From JBAZOJ01 sp041648755 (GTDB taxonomy: Bacteria; Planctomycetota; B143-G9), in the NCBI GenBank assembly GCA_041648755.1, contig JBAZOJ010000104.1:1-11742 (forward strand): DNA of 11,742 nt. The letters run 5' to 3'. The first letter of the stretch is position 1; every line of letters starts with the position of its first letter. The notes below the pieces were generated by a model. That model was not told where the DNA came from. It made no database searches and worked only from the letters and a program-made list of their open reading frames with translations. This document shows positions 1 to 7,572 of the stretch, piece by piece. The translations under genes were made by a program, and so were the position numbers.

Positions 1-479
1 TGCACCGCAATCCGCTTGCCATCGCCACTATGAGGCTCAAGCGCGAAGCGTGGGCTTTCCTGCAGAATCTCAAAACCGTTTTCATGGTCCATGACCTGAT
101 GTTCTGCCACGATACCCCCGCAGCGCCTGGCAGTTCGTCATATGTACGCAACAGCGCCGATGTTCTTAGCATTTTCAACACCAAGCCCGAGTACAAGTCG
201 TTTTTCATCGGCCATTCGCACATCCCCAAGATTATCACGACCAAGGGATTTGCCACGCCGGAGTTGGGCAAGCACTACATGTTCACCGAACGGCTCATCG
301 TGAACGTGGGCTCGGTCGGCCAACCTCGTGACGGCGATCCGCGCTCCTGCTACGTGATCATCGACGACGGCTTCCGGTTCATCCGGGTCCCTTACGACAA
401 CGAGAAGACGGCGCGCAAGATCATGCAGGTACCTGAACTGGACAGCTTCCTCGCAAAGCGAATCCTGATGGGCAAGTGA
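1..479 (+). CDS. Calcineurin-like metallophosphoesterase, C-terminal part (5' end outside window)
   Basis: The frame is open from the left edge (first full codon at base 3) to TGA at 477-479, giving about 158 residues. The Met at base 30 is internal, because coding sequence continues upstream of it. The visible part has the C-terminal hallmarks of small YfcE/MJ0936-like phosphoesterases: a metal-binding His in a FMVHD segment, then GHSHIP (the GHTH-type double-His metal site), then NVGSVGQPRDGDPRSCYVIID, the family's conserved beta-sandwich closing segment. These enzymes use two metal ions to cleave phosphoester bonds, often phosphodiesters; the substrate cannot be told here. The N-terminal motifs (DxH, GD, GNHD) lie outside the window. 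The family usually has HG where this protein has HD, a minor deviation. The HEAT-repeat gene starts one base after the stop, so the two are probably co-transcribed and translationally coupled. Family assignment is confident; function is general. Confidence 0.88.
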   Translation, partial: HRNPLAIATMRLKREAWAFLQNLKTVFMVHDLMFCHDTPAAPGSSSYVRNSADVLSIFNTKPEYKSFFIGHSHIPKIITTKGFATPELGKHYMFTERLIVNVGSVGQPRDGDPRSCYVIIDDGFRFIRVPYDNEKTARKIMQVPELDSFLAKRILMGK

Positions 480-480
480 G

Positions 481-1818
481 ATGAAAAGAACCGTTACGAT
501 CATCCTCGGCGCTTTGCTTTGCTGGCTGGCTCCGCAAATGGGCATCGGCGAGTCGAATCTGCGCCCCCCTTCACCTAAGGTCTCGCACACAGCCACCGAT
601 CCCTCCCCGAAAGCAAGCTCCACCCCAAAGCCGCAGGTCGGCGTGCCCACTGTGGAGAATTCGTTCGCCCGGCTGTCAGCAGCGGTCGCGTCGAAAGACG
701 CTGCAGCCGCTCTCAGCACGCTGACTTTCCTGAAACTGATCGGGATGGAAGTAGCCGAGCCCTTCCGCGGAGCAGGTTTTCCGGCCCGCCTGTCGGAGGC
801 AGAAGGCAAGGCTGAAGAGGCTTTCCCGGGTATTTCCCGACATGCCCTGTTGCGGGCAAACTCGTTTATCGCCATACGGTCTCGCCTGATGGTCGAGGGG
901 TTCTCAACCGATGCCACTTTGACCTCACTGGCCGGGGAGATCCCCTCCGCCCCGTGGCTTTGCTCATCCGTGGCGCTGGCTGAGTGGTTCCCTGAGGATA
1001 CCCGAATCGCCGCTCTCCGATGTCTGCTGCTCCTGCTTGAAAAAGGGGCGGAGGATATCGCGCTGGCGTGGATGAAAGGCGACAATGCTGCCCTGACGCT
1101 CGCCGCAATCAACTACTTTGGCCTCGCGGGGAATAAGGAATTTGCGAAGATTTTTTCCGAACGTGCCGCGAATGCCAAGCTGAGCTTTGAACTTCGCATC
1201 GAATACGCTCTCGCGGCCGAACGACTGGACGCGTCCGGCATCGAAGTGCTCCGGGATATACTGAACTCCTCCCCTGCCCCGCAGGAGGTCCGTCTTCGCT
1301 GCATCAGGGCTCTTGGGGCACTGGCTCGCGACAAGTCTGCTCCGATTCTCCTCCAGTACATGCTTGCCGAAACGCCGGATCCTTTGCTGCTGGGACCTGT
1401 AATTAACCAACTCGCCGAATGGAAATACGAGGCGATTGCCCCTCATCTCGGCAGATTCATCAAGGCTGGCGACACCCAGGTGCAAGTAGCCGCGATCAGG
1501 GCGGCTGGGACTCTAACAATATCCCGTCTATACCCTACGATTGCCGAAATCATGATCTTCACTTCACAGGCCCCGGTAAAGACTGCATGTATCAGGACAT
1601 TGTCTGAATGCGCTGCTGCCGAGTACTTGCCTAAGATCGGGGAATTCCTGTACGACCGCGATTTCTCCGTCCGCGTGGAAACGGGGCTGGCGCTGCAACT
1701 GCTTACAGGACAGGATTTTGGCTTCATTCGCAATGCCGATGCCGCAGAGAACGAGGCTGCCATCCGCAAGGCGCGAGTCTGGTGGGTTGACTACAAGGCG
1801 AATCTCAGCAAACCATAA
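481..1818 (+). CDS. Exported HEAT-repeat protein
   Basis: The protein has 445 residues. Residues 1-25 form a signal peptide (MKR, hydrophobic ILGALLCWLAP, then a polar region), which supports the ATG at 481 even though no strong ribosome binding site precedes it; coupling to the upstream stop one base away would explain that. Residues 26-60 are a Pro/Ser/Thr-rich low-complexity linker. From about 60 to 410 the chain is almost wholly alpha-helical, with clear HEAT-type helix pairs after about 235: EVRLRCIRALGALA near 269, VQVAAIRAAGTL near 334, VKTACIRTLSECA near 366 and VRVETGLALQLLTG near 398. The end (AIRKARVWWVDYKAN, about 427-441) carries a Trp-rich tail that I associate with exported HEAT proteins of planctomycete-like bacteria. 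No catalytic residues are visible. HEAT solenoids bind proteins, so a periplasmic scaffold role is likely, but its partner is unknown. Confidence 0.85.
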   Translation: MKRTVTIILGALLCWLAPQMGIGESNLRPPSPKVSHTATDPSPKASSTPKPQVGVPTVENSFARLSAAVASKDAAAALSTLTFLKLIGMEVAEPFRGAGFPARLSEAEGKAEEAFPGISRHALLRANSFIAIRSRLMVEGFSTDATLTSLAGEIPSAPWLCSSVALAEWFPEDTRIAALRCLLLLLEKGAEDIALAWMKGDNAALTLAAINYFGLAGNKEFAKIFSERAANAKLSFELRIEYALAAERLDASGIEVLRDILNSSPAPQEVRLRCIRALGALARDKSAPILLQYMLAETPDPLLLGPVINQLAEWKYEAIAPHLGRFIKAGDTQVQVAAIRAAGTLTISRLYPTIAEIMIFTSQAPVKTACIRTLSECAAAEYLPKIGEFLYDRDFSVRVETGLALQLLTGQDFGFIRNADAAENEAAIRKARVWWVDYKANLSKP

Positions 1819-1864
1819 TCCCCGCTTCACGCTCCCTGATCAGGCCAGACTCCACTGCACATAT
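1819..1864. other. Short convergent intergenic gap, no recognisable terminator
   Basis: Two genes end facing each other with 46 bases between them. The only symmetric element is the loopless 10-base palindrome CCTGATCAGG at 1835-1844. It has no T-run on either side, so I do not call a rho-independent terminator. Confidence 0.5.
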
Positions 1865-2638
1865 TCAGACCGACCAACCGAATCCGTTGGGCTCGCGGTG
1901 TATTTTCACCAATGGCCGCCGCGGGTCATGGTACAGGAGATTGCCCCAATTCCGCGCTGCCGATTCCAGCATCAGGGGCTCGTAGAATTCCGGCAGTTCC
2001 TCATCCGCGAAGATGAGCCGACGGAAATGCGGTCTCAGGTGAGTTGAAGTGGGAAGATAGTCGCCCCAGAGAACAATCGTGCTGTCCGGAAATGGCGCCA
2101 GGATCACTGTATGGCGGTCTGAATGCGCGCCGTGCACGAACATTCGCCACACAGCCCGCAGATCGCTGAGGTCACATACTTCATAGGGTGCATCGTACTC
2201 TGTGCACATCCGGCCGAGAGATTCCGGAGAAGAGGACCAGACTCGGGCGCGCGGGAAGACGCGACATCTTCCGGCATCTCCTGCGAACAAGGCAAGACAG
2301 TGATCCACATGAAGGTGAGTCAGGACGATATCGGCAACCGCGTCCGGTCCGCCATTGGCGGCAAGGAAGCGCATCAGCCCGCCGGTTTCGAAGAACTCCA
2401 TCCGTGCGCATTCTTCGTCGAGTTCGCAACGCCAGGCAGCAGGGCTGCCAGGGCCGGGGTCAAACAGCAGCAGGCCGCGCGATGTTCGGGCTGCAAGGAC
2501 ATTGCAGGCGAGTTTCACAACCCCGGAGTCGCCCCAGGAAGAAGAATGTGAAAGGTAACGGAACGATGCGTCGCGTACGATCCCGACGTATTCGAGCTGC
2601 TGCGCGAAGAGGCTATCCACTATTGCGGGCGTAGTCAT
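1865..2638 (-). CDS. Metallo-beta-lactamase-fold hydrolase
   Basis: The protein has 257 residues with no signal peptide, so it is probably cytosolic. It carries the full set of binuclear metal ligands of the fold. The DPG motif is at 60-62 (LLFDPGPG). The signature THLHVDH gives H108, H110, D112 and H113. H172 lies in GAHSDRH, D193 in LWGDYLPT, and H237 in the LLYHDP segment. The first 30 residues before the core beta-strands may be a small N-terminal extension. The HxHxDH plus GD(Y/L)xPT plus YHDP pattern resembles quorum-quenching-lactonase-like and general MBL hydrolases; the substrate is not deducible. Its ATG at 2636-2638 lies inside the end of the preceding gene (26-base overlap) and lacks a good ribosome binding site, so translation is probably coupled. 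It is the last gene of the leftward operon. Confidence 0.87.
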   Translation of the reverse strand: MTTPAIVDSLFAQQLEYVGIVRDASFRYLSHSSSWGDSGVVKLACNVLAARTSRGLLLFDPGPGSPAAWRCELDEECARMEFFETGGLMRFLAANGGPDAVADIVLTHLHVDHCLALFAGDAGRCRVFPRARVWSSSPESLGRMCTEYDAPYEVCDLSDLRAVWRMFVHGAHSDRHTVILAPFPDSTIVLWGDYLPTSTHLRPHFRRLIFADEELPEFYEPLMLESAARNWGNLLYHDPRRPLVKIHREPNGFGWSV

Positions 2639-3071
2639 CGAGAAGCCCGAGGAAGTAGTCCTTTTCGCGTTCGAAAACGTACAACGCAGCGAGCAATCTG
2701 TACTCGCGCCAACTCCGGGAATATCGCTCCACCCATGTTCGAGCGCAATCTTCCTGATTGGGAGGCCCGCTTATCCGGACGCCTTCGGTCCAGATGAAGC
2801 GCCGGATTTCCTCAAGCTGCTGTTTGGCGTCGCTAAGCGGGTTGAGAATCCGGGAATCCAGAATCGAGAGTTTCACAGTGAGTTCCATCTTGACACGTGG
2901 CTCAAGATCGCAGAATTCGAGTTCCAGTTCTTTCTCTTCGATCATGTGAGTCAGTTTGGCGCGATTCGTCAAAATATAGTATTCGAGATCGTGCCTTATG
3001 ACCTCAAAGGCGCCCTTCTCGTAGTCCGCCTTCAGGGAATTAAGCACGCCCATCGAACCTGCAGCAGCCAA
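2613..3071 (-). CDS. Small helical protein of unknown function (TTG start)
   Basis: I do not recognise this 152-residue protein. It has no signal peptide and no Cys/His motif. It is strongly charged and predicted helical: a central stretch rich in Glu, Lys and Leu (IEEKELELEF, then SDAKQQLEEIRRFIW) suggests coiled coil or a helical bundle, and the C-terminus (YRLLAALYVFEREKDYFLGLLD) is another amphipathic helix. The start is TTG at 3069-3071, chosen because AGGAGG at 3077-3082 stands 5 bases upstream. The first ATG, at 3051-3053, would be 23 bases from it. The gene begins 9 bases after the propeller gene stop and overlaps the MBL hydrolase gene by 26 bases, so it is a fixed member of that operon. 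It might be an adaptor or regulator for its neighbours, but nothing in the sequence proves it. Confidence 0.75.
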   Translation of the reverse strand: MAAAGSMGVLNSLKADYEKGAFEVIRHDLEYYILTNRAKLTHMIEEKELELEFCDLEPRVKMELTVKLSILDSRILNPLSDAKQQLEEIRRFIWTEGVRISGPPNQEDCARTWVERYSRSWREYRLLAALYVFEREKDYFLGLLDDYARNSG

Positions 3072-3076
3072 AATCG

Positions 3077-3082
3077 CCTCCT
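3077..3082 (-). promoter_or_regulatory. Ribosome binding site deciding a TTG start
   Basis: AGGAGG on the minus strand, 5 bases before the TTG at 3069-3071. Its first two bases belong to the TAG stop codon of the upstream propeller gene, so termination and re-initiation occur at nearly the same place. Confidence 0.7.
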
Positions 3083-6000
3083 ACCGTATGTGCTTGATGC
3101 GCACAAGCATGAGGCGTCCCATGTTGGTAAAGTCAAGCATCATCAGATCATCAACCTTGTAGGCTGTTTGGACCTCAAGAGGAAGGTGCTGGACAAGCGT
3201 CCCGTCGGCTGCGGAGATTTTCTCCATCCCGTATGCGAAGACCGGAACGTACAGCATGCCGTCAACTTCGTCGGACAACATCGAGAAGAAGAGGACCAGG
3301 TTGCGTTTGAACTCCCACTTCATATCGCCTGTTTCGGTGTCAAACCCGATAATCGAGCGTTGGCGGTTGTAGTCGAGAACGCTTGCGAAGGCGTTTCCGC
3401 ACACTTTTGCCGGAGCGCCAACCCAGTAGGGCTTGTCCGCCTGGGGATTGCGCATGGTTTCTTCGGCCAGCTTCACGGGGAGTGGCTTGCTCCAAATGAT
3501 ATGGCCGTCCTTTGCATCCAGGCAGTATGCCAGATTATCGTAGTAAGACGTCGTGAATACTTTGCCGTTCTTGACCAGGATCGTGTTGAAATTGGCCTGC
3601 GGTCTCTCCGCGTTGTACCCCACGGAGGTTGTGCGCCAGAGCACCTTGGGAGTCGCTGAGTCAAGCGCAAGCTTGTACACTGAAGAGTCCGTGGCTCCGA
3701 AGATGACGCCTTCATCGTCCAATTCGAACTCATGATGGCTGAACTGGCCAGATGCGTACGGTGGAGGTGGCGTGAATTCCCAGATGATTCTGCCGTCAGC
3801 GGGATCGAGGCAGAACATCGAAACGTAGTAGTAGGTTCCGGCTCCGCGCTTTACGAAAATGTAGAGCTTCCCATTATGCCACCGAACCTGCCTCGTGTGG
3901 ACGACCCACGGATAGGCTTGCTGCCAGATCTGCGAACCATCGCTGCGTTTCACGAAGAACACGTTGCCGGCCCCGTTTTCTTCACCGGGATAAAAATACA
4001 GCACGCCATCCGGCGTCAGAGCATTGAAGTAGCTGCGCTTGAACTCCACGGTCTTGCGCCACACCGTGTTGTACTTTGAGTCGCAAAACACCAGGCTGCC
4101 AGCGTTCTGATCCATATACACCAGGTCGTTGCCGTCCCACGCGCCCGAGAAGGAAGCTGTGCGCTCAAACCAGACGAACTCAAAACCGGGGCAGAACTCC
4201 TCCATCAGTTTGCGGCTCTTTTCCGGCGAGTCCGCAACGCTCGCGAGGTAGCTCGTGAAGTACTCCTTCACGTTCGACCAGTACTGATTCTTGCAGATTC
4301 GGGCCAGAGCAAGATTGATGTAGGTCAGCGCCGAGTCGTTCTCCCTGCGGGACCTGAGGATTCTTTCAGCGGGGGAGACCTGAGGTACTCCTGCCTTGGT
4401 GCCTTCCGCCTCGTAGTCGAAAGGAGGAAAACTCGACTTGGCAAAGCCCGCGAGCTTATCAACATAGGATTCGACCTTACTCAGGTCGATCCCTGCGTTG
4501 AGAATCATTTTCGAGTTGTAGACTCTCGTCCCGTCAACGGTTCCGTCGGGAACGTCCTTCGTCTTCAGAATGACAGTCCCGTCTCTCGCTACGGCTTTAC
4601 CGCCGTCGCTCTCAGGCAGAAGAACGCAGTCCGGGGAAAAGTCGAACATCATGTGCATGCACGCGCTGCGCTTCCGCCAATACACCTTGCCCGAAAGATC
4701 GCACAGTGTCATTTCGTCCTTGTCATCGAGGTAAAGGGCAAAGTCACCATTTCTCTTGTAAGTACCATACGGAGGAGTCGGCAGGGCAATTTCCCCGACG
4801 GGTTTCCCATCCTTGAGGTTAACCTTTATGACTTTGATCGGCTCCCCTTTTTTGTTCGCCGGCAATTCCGCAAAATCCTCGCCTATGTAACCCTCAAGCG
4901 GGATCACGTACATTTCCGGGTTTGTCTGCGGGAGATTGTAGTACTTCCGAGCCCCCTCGCCGACTCGGGCAAACTCGTAGTCGTAGCTCCACATTTTGGT
5001 GCCATCAAGAATCTTCATCCTGATGAGGCTCCCGCTGCCCAGGGTCGATACGCCAAGAACCACTTCATCGCCAAACAGGCGCGGAGGGCAGATAATGTCG
5101 TCGTAGTTCTGATTGCGCCAAAGCAGAAGCCCGGTCTCGCAGTCATAGCAACTCAGCCAGGATCGGGTTCCCTGCATCTGGACGGCAAAAAGGTACTTCC
5201 CTCGCATGTACACGCTTGAGAACGTGCGAGGAGCCAGGTTGATTTCGATAGACGAGAGAAGAACACCGTCGGCAATCCTGAAGACCATCACGACGCCAAT
5301 ACCGCCCTTTGACATCTGGTCGCTGAAGAACCCGGCGACCAGGTCACCAGCCAGCACCAGCCGCTGGCAGGCAAGCAAGCGGGGACGCACATCGAGATAG
5401 CTCTTGCCCGCGGGCACGATGTTCGTTGCGCCGTAGGTGAACACCTGCTTGTGGGTAGCCTTGTCGAAGACCTTCATCCCGCTTGTCCTCGTCAGGCCTG
5501 CGTAATACTTGCCGGAAATGACAATGAAATGGAGTTCTTCGGGCATCATGCCCAATACGCTTGTAACAGCGAAAGGACTGGCGTCCGGACGCGGAGCACC
5601 GTAGATGGGATCCTTTGCGACGGCGGCGTTCTTAATCTTCGTGGCCTCTTCAGTGGCAGCCAGGGAAGCCGCGTCGGCAGCCTTTTCATACTCCCCGACC
5701 TTCATCCAGCATCGCGCAAGGGGAACGACCGCTGCTTCAGCGTTGTTCGACAACAATGCGGCGCGTCTGTAAGAGACAATCGCGTCTGCGTAGAGCTCGG
5801 CGCTTTCGAGTTTGGCCCCCACTTCGAGGAAACCGGCTGCTGCCTTCTGCCAGTCGCCCCAGAGCGCGTCGTTCATTTCTTCTCCACCCACTGACGGCAC
5901 TCCCAAAGAGGCATAGAAGGATGAAATCGATTCCATCATGCTGCCCCGGAGGGCGGTCTTCGGGTTCCGTTGCTGCTCAGGAATGTTCGGGTCGTTCATC

Positions 6001-6458
6001 GCCGCCGGGTCAACAAAGTTCTTAGCGTTCTCGATAATGTTCTTGATAAAGGACAATGCATCCTTCCGCCTCTCCAGGGACACAAGAACCGAGAGATAGG
6101 TGCGGCAGGTCTCGGGATTCCAGCCCTTGTAACCGTCTGCAGCCGAACGATCATGAAGCTCGGCGATGCGCGCATCATACTTGCTCGTGCCCGAGAACAT
6201 CGAAATCAGCCCGGCAAGTCTCAGACCCTCGACAGGATTTCCATTTTCCTTGCAGACCTTCTCGATCTCATCCATTGCTGCATCATAGAACCGCTCATTC
6301 ATCATGCGGCTTATCTCAGCGAGTTTCGCCTCGATGGGGGGCTTGTCAGGCCGCGCCGTGCGTGGCGGGAGAGGTCCGATCTCCGCTCCGGCGGCGGCGC
6401 AAAGACAGACGACCGTGATGACCATTGCTGCAACGCGAACGAGAATCGAAGGCCTCAT
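3081..6458 (-). CDS. Secreted TPR / PQQ-like beta-propeller protein
   Basis: The protein has 1125 residues. A signal peptide spans about 1-25 (two Arg, then a long hydrophobic stretch ending AAAGA, a plausible signal peptidase I site). Residues 40-280 are helical with TPR-like repeats, clearest at 217-268. From about 295 the chain is beta-propeller with PQQ/BamB-type blade motifs, in which a strand ends in an acidic residue, TG or DG, then an aromatic W: DCETGLLLW near 439, LDGTKMW near 484, RSDGSQIW near 838, LDPADGRIIW near 884, LDAKDGHIIW near 980 and FDTETGDMKW near 1039. A helical insert at about 690-765 appears to split this into two propeller blocks. No PQQ-dehydrogenase catalytic set is evident, so it is more likely a binding or scaffold protein of the periplasm or cell surface. 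The ATG follows AGAGGAG closely and lies 17 bases after the E1-beta stop. The fold is confident, the role unknown. Confidence 0.88.
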   Translation of the reverse strand: MRPSILVRVAAMVITVVCLCAAAGAEIGPLPPRTARPDKPPIEAKLAEISRMMNERFYDAAMDEIEKVCKENGNPVEGLRLAGLISMFSGTSKYDARIAELHDRSAADGYKGWNPETCRTYLSVLVSLERRKDALSFIKNIIENAKNFVDPAAMNDPNIPEQQRNPKTALRGSMMESISSFYASLGVPSVGGEEMNDALWGDWQKAAAGFLEVGAKLESAELYADAIVSYRRAALLSNNAEAAVVPLARCWMKVGEYEKAADAASLAATEEATKIKNAAVAKDPIYGAPRPDASPFAVTSVLGMMPEELHFIVISGKYYAGLTRTSGMKVFDKATHKQVFTYGATNIVPAGKSYLDVRPRLLACQRLVLAGDLVAGFFSDQMSKGGIGVVMVFRIADGVLLSSIEINLAPRTFSSVYMRGKYLFAVQMQGTRSWLSCYDCETGLLLWRNQNYDDIICPPRLFGDEVVLGVSTLGSGSLIRMKILDGTKMWSYDYEFARVGEGARKYYNLPQTNPEMYVIPLEGYIGEDFAELPANKKGEPIKVIKVNLKDGKPVGEIALPTPPYGTYKRNGDFALYLDDKDEMTLCDLSGKVYWRKRSACMHMMFDFSPDCVLLPESDGGKAVARDGTVILKTKDVPDGTVDGTRVYNSKMILNAGIDLSKVESYVDKLAGFAKSSFPPFDYEAEGTKAGVPQVSPAERILRSRRENDSALTYINLALARICKNQYWSNVKEYFTSYLASVADSPEKSRKLMEEFCPGFEFVWFERTASFSGAWDGNDLVYMDQNAGSLVFCDSKYNTVWRKTVEFKRSYFNALTPDGVLYFYPGEENGAGNVFFVKRSDGSQIWQQAYPWVVHTRQVRWHNGKLYIFVKRGAGTYYYVSMFCLDPADGRIIWEFTPPPPYASGQFSHHEFELDDEGVIFGATDSSVYKLALDSATPKVLWRTTSVGYNAERPQANFNTILVKNGKVFTTSYYDNLAYCLDAKDGHIIWSKPLPVKLAEETMRNPQADKPYWVGAPAKVCGNAFASVLDYNRQRSIIGFDTETGDMKWEFKRNLVLFFSMLSDEVDGMLYVPVFAYGMEKISAADGTLVQHLPLEVQTAYKVDDLMMLDFTNMGRLMLVRIKHIR

Positions 6459-6475
6459 GACTCTCCTCTTGTGGG

Positions 6476-7453
6476 TCAGGAGTTAACGGATTTCAACGCC
6501 GCTTGGACGATTGCCTGCGCGTTCGGCAGGAGCGCCCTCTCAAGGGGCGGAGAACACGGAATGGGAACATCCGGCAGGGCAATACGAACCGGAGGACATT
6601 GCATGTCAAAGAAGCGCGATTCAAAAACGCGCGACACAACCTCGGCCCCAACTCCGCCGGTCCGGGTTCCTTCTTCGACAAAGATGACTCTGCCGCTTGC
6701 AGCCGATGCGTTGAGGATCGCCTCGTCATCCATCGGGGCCAGGCTGCGCAGGTCAAGCACACACGCCGATACACCTTGTCCGCCCAGTATCTCGGCGGCC
6801 GCCAGGCACTCGCGCACCATATAGGAATAGGACATAAGCGTTACGTCCGAGCCCTCCCGGAGCACGGCTGCCTTTCCGATAGGTATGGTTTCGGGAGAGT
6901 CCTGAACGTTGCCTTTGACCCCGTAGAGCCTCTTGTGTTCAAGGAACACAACCGGGTTGGGATCGCGGATAGCCGAGACAAGCAGGCCGAATGCATCTGA
7001 AGGAGTTGCGGGCGCGACCACCTTGATGCCGGGACACTTGATAAGCAGTGATTCGAGCGACTGTGAATGGGTGGGGCCATAGCCCCTTCCCGCACCCATA
7101 GGCGTGCGGAGAACAAACGGCACATTGACCTTCCCGCCCCACATATATCGGAACTTGCCCGCGTGGTTGAGTAACTGGTCCAGGCACAAGGTTGTGAAGT
7201 CCATGAACATCACTTCCATCACGGGTCGAAGGCCTGTGATGGCAGCGCCATTGCAGATACCGGTAATGGCCGCCTCGGATATCGGGGTGTCTATCACCCG
7301 GTCGGCGCCGTAGTCGGCAAGCATTCCGCGCGTGACTTTGAACGCTCCTCCGTATGTCCCGATGTCCTCACCGAGCAGAATAACTCTGGGATCCCTGTCC
7401 ATTTCCTGTCGCAGGGCCTTCTGGATTGCTTCCCAGTAGTACATCTCGGGCAC
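6476..7453 (-). CDS. pdhB: 2-oxoacid dehydrogenase E1 component, beta subunit (pyruvate/acetoin type)
   Basis: The protein has 325 residues, the normal length for the family. E1-beta pairs with E1-alpha to form the thiamine-diphosphate-dependent decarboxylase of pyruvate, acetoin or branched-chain 2-oxoacid dehydrogenase complexes. Hallmarks: LLGEDIGTYGGAFKVT at 26-41, DTPISEAAITG at 55-65 with the cofactor-activating E60, GLRPVMEVMFMDF at 74-86, and RTPMGAGRGYGPTHSQS at 116-132 with active-site H129. The C-terminal transketolase domain follows (DVTLMSYSYMV, LDLRSLAPMD, VEEGTRTGG). I chose GTG at 7451-7453 because AAGGAGG lies 5 bases upstream. The in-frame ATG at 7526-7528 would add 25 unconserved residues, and the ATG at 7442-7444 sits 14 bases from the ribosome binding site. 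Substrate class is unresolved (pdhB-, acoB- or bkdB-like). Unusually, no E1-alpha, E2 or E3 gene is next to it. All active residues seen are intact. Confidence 0.93.
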   Translation of the reverse strand: MPEMYYWEAIQKALRQEMDRDPRVILLGEDIGTYGGAFKVTRGMLADYGADRVIDTPISEAAITGICNGAAITGLRPVMEVMFMDFTTLCLDQLLNHAGKFRYMWGGKVNVPFVLRTPMGAGRGYGPTHSQSLESLLIKCPGIKVVAPATPSDAFGLLVSAIRDPNPVVFLEHKRLYGVKGNVQDSPETIPIGKAAVLREGSDVTLMSYSYMVRECLAAAEILGGQGVSACVLDLRSLAPMDDEAILNASAASGRVIFVEEGTRTGGVGAEVVSRVFESRFFDMQCPPVRIALPDVPIPCSPPLERALLPNAQAIVQAALKSVNS

Positions 7454-7458
7454 TCTGT

Positions 7459-7465
7459 CCTCCTT
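7459..7465 (-). promoter_or_regulatory. Ribosome binding site of the E1-beta gene
   Basis: AAGGAGG on the minus strand, 5 bases before GTG 7451-7453. It fixes the GTG as the start in preference to the ATG codons at 7526-7528 and 7442-7444. Confidence 0.75.
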
Positions 7466-7487
7466 GCGCCGTTGCGGGCTACTCAGA

Positions 7488-7493
7488 ATTATA
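7488..7493 (-). promoter_or_regulatory. Candidate -10 box of the E1-beta operon promoter
   Basis: A perfect TATAAT reads leftward in the 119-base gap between the aminopeptidase and E1-beta genes. It lies about 35 bases before the GTG start and would give a short leader that includes the ribosome binding site. No good TTGACA-like element stands 16-18 bases upstream (CTGGAG is the best at 17), so if real it is weak or activator-dependent. It implies the E1-beta gene and those after it can be transcribed without the aminopeptidase gene. Confidence 0.4.
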
Positions 7494-7572
7494 CCTGTTT
7501 CATCGCTCCTCTCCAGTTGGACGCACATGTCCGTATCCGGAGGAAAAACGTCGTATGTCTATCGCGGGTCTG

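Noticed and set aside
138..1112. Long minus-strand open frame of 324 codons opposite the phosphoesterase and HEAT genes
   Set aside because: It crosses two well-supported plus-strand genes. Its product is low-complexity Ala/Arg/Ser-rich with no domain, as expected for the antisense of GC-rich coding DNA.
1835..1844. Perfect palindrome CCTGATCAGG between convergent genes
   Set aside because: It has no loop and no T-run, so it cannot act as an intrinsic terminator. A 10-base palindrome is expected by chance at this scale, and no second copy was noticed.
5970..6824. Plus-strand open frame of 284 codons
   Set aside because: It lies antisense to the start of the propeller gene and the end of the E1-beta gene, both of which have clear family motifs. 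Its own product shows none.
7454..7528. 25-residue N-terminal extension of E1-beta from the ATG at 7528
   Set aside because: The extension is not family-like, it would include the candidate promoter and ribosome binding site, and the GTG start gives the normal family length.
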